64,000 bases of DNA from Thermoleophilia bacterium (lineage in GTDB: Bacteria > Actinomycetota > Thermoleophilia > Miltoncostaeales > Miltoncostaeaceae): positions 1 to 64,000 of the forward strand of contig JADGPG010000060.1 of NCBI GenBank assembly GCA_017882545.1, written 5' to 3'. Of this stretch, positions 59,728 to 64,000 are shown one piece after another. Made by a program: the position numbers and the translations under genes. Under the pieces are notes generated by a model. It worked only from the letters and a program-made list of their open reading frames with translations. It was not told the DNA's origin and did not search any database. Position 1 is the first letter of the stretch, and every line of letters starts with the position of its first letter.

Positions 59728-61085
59728 GCGGACCCCGGCACCGGGCTCTCGCCGGTGTCGGCCAACGGCAACACCAGGGTCATCCGCGACCCCTCGACCG
59801 TGACCTCGCCGCCGTGGGCCGTCGCGGTCGCCCGGACGATCGCCAAGCCGAGCCCGCTGCCGGGCCGTCCGGCCGACTCCGGGCCGCGCCAGAACCGGCC
59901 GAATGCCGACTCGACGCGGTCGGGCGGGATCCCCGGACCCGCATCGGCAACCTGCAGGCTCGCCCGATCCCCCTCGGTCGTCAGCGAGACGGTCACTGGA
60001 CCGTCGGCGGGACCGTGGAGCCGCGCGTTGTCGAGCAGGTTCGCGACCGCTCCGGCAAGCGCGGTGCCGTCACCCCAGACAATCGCCGGGTCGATCTCGC
60101 CGAGCACGGCTCCCGCCCGGCGGGCTTCGGCCGTGGCGAGCACCGCGAGATCGACGCGGGCAAAGGGCTGGTCGTGTGATTCGGCCCGTTCGAGCGCCAG
60201 CAGGTCGTCGATGAGCCGACCGACGCGCCTGGCGTCGTGGTCAATCTCCGCAAGCAGTTCCGCGTCGGCCCCATGGCGGGCGAGGTAGGCTGCGTTCCCG
60301 CGCAGCGCCGTGAGCGGCGTCCGCAGCTGGTGGGACGCGTCGGCCAGGAATCGGCGCTCGGTGGCACGTGAGTGCTCCAACGCCGCCAGCATTCCATTGA
60401 GCGTGGCCGACAGCTCCTCGACCTCTCGCGGCGCATCGTCCTCGGGCAGTCGCGCCGCAGGATCGGCGCCGGTGCCGATCGCGCCGGCGGCGGCAGTGAG
60501 ACGGCGCAGGGGCCGCAGGCCCTGGCCCGCCACGAGTGCCACCAACAGGCCGCCGAGCACGGCGGCGGCGACGGCGCTCAGCGCGATCGCCGCGCGGACG
60601 TGCCCGAGGGTCTCCTGAACCGACGCGAGCGACGATCCGACGAGGACCGCACCGCCCGCGGCTTGGCCGCCGGTGTCCGGCATCGGTGCCGCATACAAGC
60701 GCATCGCGTTGCCACCGAAGCTCGCCGTCGCATACCCACTCGCGCCTGCCGAAATCGCGTGCCGGACCAGTGCGTCACCGGGCAGGCGTCGCCCGCCGAG
60801 TGCCGGCGACGCGGCGACCACGTTGCCGCTCCGGCCGAAGACCTCGACTTCCGCCTCCGTGCCGCCGGTCGGCGAGGCGAGCGCGCCCGGCGCGGTCAGC
60901 AGTGCCGGGGTCGACGCCCCGAGCCGGACCACGTCGATCGCGCGGTCCCGAAGGGTGTGATCCAGGGAGCCGCGCAACTCGTTGCCGACGAGCACTGCCA
61001 CAGTGATGCCGAGGGCGCCAACGACGAGGACGATGGCCGCCACGGCCCCTGCGACCACGCGGGCTCTCAAGCTCAACCTGTTCAT
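59724..61085 (-). CDS. Two-component sensor histidine kinase (HAMP-HisKA-HATPase)
   Basis: 453 residues: TM1 (about 9-33), an extracytoplasmic sensor (35-160), TM2 (about 163-188), HAMP, the H-box FLADASHQLRTPLTAL, N-box LLDNARLHG, G1 DAGPGIPPD and G2 GSGLGLAIV. The sensor domain has no recognised ligand fold. ATG overlaps the response-regulator stop by 4 bases. The close ABC exporter genes suggest it senses an envelope or antibiotic-type signal. Confidence 0.93.
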   Translation of the reverse strand: MNRLSLRARVVAGAVAAIVLVVGALGITVAVLVGNELRGSLDHTLRDRAIDVVRLGASTPALLTAPGALASPTGGTEAEVEVFGRSGNVVAASPALGGRRLPGDALVRHAISAGASGYATASFGGNAMRLYAAPMPDTGGQAAGGAVLVGSSLASVQETLGHVRAAIALSAVAAAVLGGLLVALVAGQGLRPLRRLTAAAGAIGTGADPAARLPEDDAPREVEELSATLNGMLAALEHSRATERRFLADASHQLRTPLTALRGNAAYLARHGADAELLAEIDHDARRVGRLIDDLLALERAESHDQPFARVDLAVLATAEARRAGAVLGEIDPAIVWGDGTALAGAVANLLDNARLHGPADGPVTVSLTTEGDRASLQVADAGPGIPPDRVESAFGRFWRGPESAGRPGSGLGLAIVRATATAHGGEVTVEGSRMTLVLPLADTGESPVPGSA

Positions 61086-61738
61086 GCCACGAACGTGTAG
61101 CCGACACCGCGCACGGTGCGGATCTCGGCCCGCTCACCGAGCTTGCTGCGCAGAAACGCGACGTAGCGGTCAACGACCCCCAGCCCGGCATCGTCGCCCC
61201 ACACCTCCCGCAGCGCACGTTCGCGGGTGACCACGATGTTGGGCCGACGCATCAGCAGCTCCAGCAACGCCGCCTCGCGTGCGGTCAACTCGATGGCGCG
61301 ATCCCCGGCCGTGACGATCCGGGTCGCCGTATCCAGCTGCAGCTCGCCCGCCGTGCGGACCGAGCCAAGCGGCCGGCCGCGGCGCAGCAGCGCCCGGATG
61401 CGCGCCAGCAGCTCGCCCGAGTCAAAGGGCTTGGCCAGATAGTCGTCGGCGCCCGCATCGAGCCCCGCGACGCGGTCCGCGACCGCGCCGCGAGCGGTCA
61501 CGAGGATGACCGGCGTCTCCACGCCCCGCTGCCGCATCTGGCGGCACACCTCGAAGCCGTCGAGGCCGGGCATTGTCACGTCGAGCACCACCAGGTCAGG
61601 CGCGTCGGACTCCACGGCAACGAGCGCCTGTGCGCCGTCACCGGCCTCGCCAACGACGTACCCCTCCGCGCCAATCGTGCGCGCCAACATGCGGCGCACC
61701 GGCGGGTCGTCGTCCACGATGAGGATCCGCTCGCTCAC
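61082..61738 (-). CDS. OmpR/PhoB-family response regulator
   Basis: 218 residues: a receiver domain (ILIVDDDPPVRRML with the acidic pair, phospho-Asp in LVVLDVTMPG, VTARG switch Thr, and Lys in DDYLAKPFD) and a C-terminal winged helix (ELTAREAALLELLMRRPNIVVTRERALREVWG, VDRYVAFLRSKLG, IRTVRGVGYTF). Cognate of the following kinase. Starts 47 bases after the ABC permease and may belong to one transcript with it. Confidence 0.94.
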   Translation of the reverse strand: MSERILIVDDDPPVRRMLARTIGAEGYVVGEAGDGAQALVAVESDAPDLVVLDVTMPGLDGFEVCRQMRQRGVETPVILVTARGAVADRVAGLDAGADDYLAKPFDSGELLARIRALLRRGRPLGSVRTAGELQLDTATRIVTAGDRAIELTAREAALLELLMRRPNIVVTRERALREVWGDDAGLGVVDRYVAFLRSKLGERAEIRTVRGVGYTFVA

Positions 61739-61785
61739 AGCGCCAACTATGGACTCCGCACGGCGCGAGCGCGATCCGGGTGGGA

Positions 61786-62604
61786 TCAGCCGCCCGCCAC
61801 GTCACGGCGCAGGAATACGAGGTAGCCCGCGACCACGGCCGGGACGCAGTACAGGGCGCAGACCCACGCAGCGTGGGTGATCGGCGACCAGTCGATCGGC
61901 TGGCGCAGCAGGCCCTGCCACGCGTCGAACTGCCTGGTCAAGAGGTACGGCTGCAGCCATTCGAGCCCGGGCAGGATGCCGACGAGCTCGATCAACAGCA
62001 CGGTGACCAGGGTCCCGACGACCGCGGCCGCACTGTTGCGGGTGATCGTCGAGAGCATCACGCCGATCAGAGCGACGGTCCACAGCGGGATCAGGTAGAC
62101 ACCAAAGCTCGCGAGCACCAGCGCCAGTGCCTGACCTGCGCTGACAGTGCTGCCCGAGAGGGTGGTCAGCGAGTTGAACCCGGAGACCATCGACCCGGCG
62201 ACGATCGCGACCCCGCCGAGCAGGACGAGCGCGGCAACCGTGTAGGTGAGCGCCGCCAGCACCTTGCCCATGTACACCTGCCCGCGCTGCAGCGAGCGCG
62301 TCAGGACGGTCTTGAGCGTCCCGTATTGGTCCTCGGAGGCGACGATGTCCCCTGCGACGAGCGCCGTGATGAGCGGCAGCAGGAATGCCGATGCGAAGGT
62401 CAGCAACACGAGCGGGATGGCCAGCCCCGACTGGTGGACGTAGGCGCCGAACGGCACGTCGTTTGGCCGGCCGTGACGAAACGACAGCGTGATGGTGAAG
62501 GCCAGCGGCACCCCCATCGCTGCAAACAGGCCGAGGTAGGTGCGTTTGAGCGAGATCAGCTTGCGCAGTTCCCAGCGATAGACCGTCAGGACGCCCGGCT
62601 TCAC
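61786..62604 (-). CDS. ABC-2 type transporter permease
   Basis: 272 residues, six predicted membrane segments, with the ABC-2 motif EDQYGTLKTVLTRSLQRGQVYMGK between TM2 and TM3. Starts VLTVYRWELRKLISLKRTYLG, a common N-terminal amphipathic stretch. Pairs with the ATPase (GTGA overlap). Probably an exporter of a hydrophobic compound or drug. Confidence 0.9.
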   Translation of the reverse strand: MKPGVLTVYRWELRKLISLKRTYLGLFAAMGVPLAFTITLSFRHGRPNDVPFGAYVHQSGLAIPLVLLTFASAFLLPLITALVAGDIVASEDQYGTLKTVLTRSLQRGQVYMGKVLAALTYTVAALVLLGGVAIVAGSMVSGFNSLTTLSGSTVSAGQALALVLASFGVYLIPLWTVALIGVMLSTITRNSAAAVVGTLVTVLLIELVGILPGLEWLQPYLLTRQFDAWQGLLRQPIDWSPITHAAWVCALYCVPAVVAGYLVFLRRDVAGG

Positions 62605-63566
62605 GCCACGCCCCCGACCACGTCGGCGGCGGGCTCGGGAACCTCGGTCTCCCCCGGCGTCGACCCTTCGGTCAGCCGGAAGAACAGATCCTCGAGGGTC
62701 GCACTGTCGGGCACGAGCGCCGTAATCCGGAGGCCGGATTCGACGAGCGCCACCGACAGCTCGGCGACCGCGGGCTCGGCGGCGTCGAGGTGAACCTCCC
62801 CGCCATCGAGACGAGCGGATGCCACCCCGGCTTGCGCCTCACAGACGGCGATCGCGGCCGTGTTGTCACTTGTCCGAAGCCGGTACCCGGTCGTGGCGGT
62901 GGCCTTGAGGTCGGCGATCGCGCCTTCGTAGACGATGCGCCCGGCGCGGACGATTGCCACCCGGTCGCAAAGTTCCTCGACCTCGGCCAGCAGGTGACTT
63001 GAGAGCAGCACGGTCATGCCGCCGTCGGCAAGACGTCGAATCAGCGCCCGCATATCGCGCATCCCGCCCGGGTCGAGCCCGGTGGCCGGCTCGTCGAGAA
63101 GCAGCAGACGCGGCTCACGCAGCAGGGCGGCCGCGATGCCGAGGCGCTGGCGCATGCCGTGCGAGTAGCCGCCGACCTTGTCGTCGGCCCGGGCCGTCAG
63201 CTCCACGGTGTCCAGGGCGGCCTCGACCCGGGAGACCGCATCGTCGCCGTCGAAGGCCGCCATCATCTGCATGTTTGTGCGCGCCGACAGATACGGGTAG
63301 AACCGCGGGGCTTCAACGAATCCCGCGACCCCGTTGAGGGCCGCTGCGCCCTCGGTGGTCGGGTCGCGTCCGAAGAGCCGCACCGATCCGGCGGTCGGGT
63401 AGATCAGCCCCAGCATCATCCGCAGGGTGGTCGTCTTGCCCGCCCCGTTGGGGCCGAGAAACCCGTAGACGTCACCGCGGTTGACCGTCAGATCGACATG
63501 GTCAACCGCGGTGATCCGCCCGTACTGCTTGACGAGCCCCCGCGCCTCGACGGGAGTCTCGGTCAC
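62601..63566 (-). CDS. ABC transporter ATP-binding protein (CcmA/BcrA-type)
   Basis: 321 residues: Walker A GPNGAGKTTTLRMMLGL, Q-loop region GFVEAPRFYPYLSA, signature GYSHGMRQRLGIAAALL, Walker B LLLLDEPATGLDPGG, H-loop SSHLLAEVEELCDR, and a 100-residue C-terminal extension usual for drug-export ATPases. The GFVEAPRFYPYLS wording is typical of bacitracin/lantibiotic-type exporters. GTG overlaps the stop of the upstream partial gene. Confidence 0.92.
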   Translation of the reverse strand: MTETPVEARGLVKQYGRITAVDHVDLTVNRGDVYGFLGPNGAGKTTTLRMMLGLIYPTAGSVRLFGRDPTTEGAAALNGVAGFVEAPRFYPYLSARTNMQMMAAFDGDDAVSRVEAALDTVELTARADDKVGGYSHGMRQRLGIAAALLREPRLLLLDEPATGLDPGGMRDMRALIRRLADGGMTVLLSSHLLAEVEELCDRVAIVRAGRIVYEGAIADLKATATTGYRLRTSDNTAAIAVCEAQAGVASARLDGGEVHLDAAEPAVAELSVALVESGLRITALVPDSATLEDLFFRLTEGSTPGETEVPEPAADVVGGVA

Positions 63567-64000
63567 GAAAGGCCACCTGCCGCGGTCTCGGCGGCGAGCG
63601 GCAGGACCGACCCGGCCACCGTGAAGCTGACCCCATTCTTGGTGAAGGCGACGACCGTGCCGAGCGGCGTGGCGAGCTCGTGCCCCGAGACGCCGGCCAC
63701 GGTCACCCTCGGGAGTTGGTCGAGCGGCGATGTCATTGACGCGGTCCCGCCTGCCGGACGCTCGAGGACGGCGATGCCGCCAAGCCCCTGGCCATAGGTC
63801 ACGAGTGCCGCCTTCTGGCCCTTCCAGTCGACCAGCCGCACCTCACGCCGGGGCAGGGTGTCGACCGTCGCCGGCGCGGCGATCGTGAAGCCGACCTGCG
63901 CCTGTACGGCGGAGAGCCCGGTCACCGGGGCGGTCTTCGTCCGCGTGGCCGATGACTGCTTGGCGGGCACGGGGACGTTGACGATCTTCGCGTTGGCGGG
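63563..64000 (-). CDS. C-terminal part of an exported sensor-like (RseB/DUF4367-type) protein, cut by window edge
   Basis: The frame is open to base 64000, so only the last 145 residues are seen; the track's GTG 63970 is an internal codon. Two beta-rich stretches (EVRLVDWKGQKAALVTYGQGLGG and VAGVSGHELATPLGTVVAFTKNG) look like the tail of LolA/RseB- or DUF4367-type proteins that often precede ABC exporters in actinobacteria. It overlaps the ATPase start (GTGA), so it is co-translated. Family call is tentative. Confidence 0.55.
   Translation of the reverse strand, partial: PANAKIVNVPVPAKQSSATRTKTAPVTGLSAVQAQVGFTIAAPATVDTLPRREVRLVDWKGQKAALVTYGQGLGGIAVLERPAGGTASMTSPLDQLPRVTVAGVSGHELATPLGTVVAFTKNGVSFTVAGSVLPLAAETAAGGLS

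Noticed and set aside
1-64000. Mobile elements, CRISPR arrays, prophage or genomic island
   Set aside because: No transposase, integrase, phage structural gene, spacer array or shift in base composition was seen; the ExeA-like ATPase alone is not evidence of a Tn7-type element.
1-64000. tRNA or rRNA genes
   Set aside because: No intergenic stretch shows a tRNA cloverleaf pattern or rRNA-like sequence; a tRNAscan/Infernal run would be the proper test.

Overview
The window is a gene-dense, very GC-rich bacterial chromosome segment. It looks like a deep-branching actinobacterium of the Thermoleophilia / Solirubrobacterales type. The evidence is a secreted protein with the RRP-(TM)-'NGxxIxNGTI' repeat style that is abundant in that class, the mycobacterial-type Mec/CysO/CysM cysteine route, a Cys-type CcmE with CcmF, an actinobacterial-style mraZ-rsmH-ftsL-ftsI-murE-murF-mraY-murD cluster, and constant use of GTG/TTG starts with 1-8 nt gene overlaps. 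Placement at class level is inference. I found no tRNA, rRNA, CRISPR array, transposon or prophage. The window starts with a perfect 128-bp palindrome that folds the 3' end of msrA back on itself, which looks like a contig-end artefact.

Layout, left to right. (1) 95-3681, minus: moeZ-like sulfurtransferase/E1, cysO sulfur carrier, cysM, mec protease and msrA, making protein-bound cysteine and repairing oxidised Met. (2) 3776-12261: small zinc-ribbon and hypothetical genes, rarA/mgsA, yqeY, DUF427, a two-domain ThyX-like protein, DUF1385, nicotinate phosphoribosyltransferase, methylmalonyl-CoA epimerase and ychF. (3) 12275-17020, minus: sulfate assimilation operon sir-cysH-cysD-cysN, which delivers the sulfide used by region 1. 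(4) 17203-22988: a secreted repeat protein, a YhaM-like exonuclease, a UvrD-type helicase whose PD-(D/E)XK nuclease tail is cut off by one in-frame TAA, and DUF1015. (5) 23020-31702, minus: the dcw cell-wall/division cluster with MraZ boxes, ending at murD with no ftsW/murG/murC. (6) 31822-36083, plus: a six-gene overlapping operon with a Ppx/GppA phosphatase, an ExeA-like ATPase, a ribbon-helix-helix-like protein, a CHAD domain split into two genes, and a metallophosphoesterase. This is the best candidate for an undescribed system, possibly polyphosphate-granule handling. (7) 36056-37861: DUF192, a hypothetical gene and glpX. (8) 37953-43436, minus: lysA-hom-thrC-thrB-folP, covering aspartate-family amino acids plus a divergent pterin-binding enzyme. 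(9) 43486-48898: hydrolase, family-5 uracil-DNA glycosylase, a degenerate LytM/M23 protein and CcmI-like/CcmF/CcmE cytochrome c maturation genes. (10) 49042-59727: assorted metabolism, including a PEP-mutase/isocitrate-lyase enzyme, YjbQ, a quinone oxidoreductase, a glutamate-synthase-domain protein, a CDF transporter, MBL and HD-GYP proteins, geranylgeranyl-reductase family, an SDR-DUF2867 fusion and PAC2. (11) 59724-64000, minus: a two-component system behind an ABC-2 exporter and a partial exported sensor-like protein.

Starts were re-chosen where the ORF track ran past the family start. All function calls come from reading motifs and family resemblance; no database search was possible.
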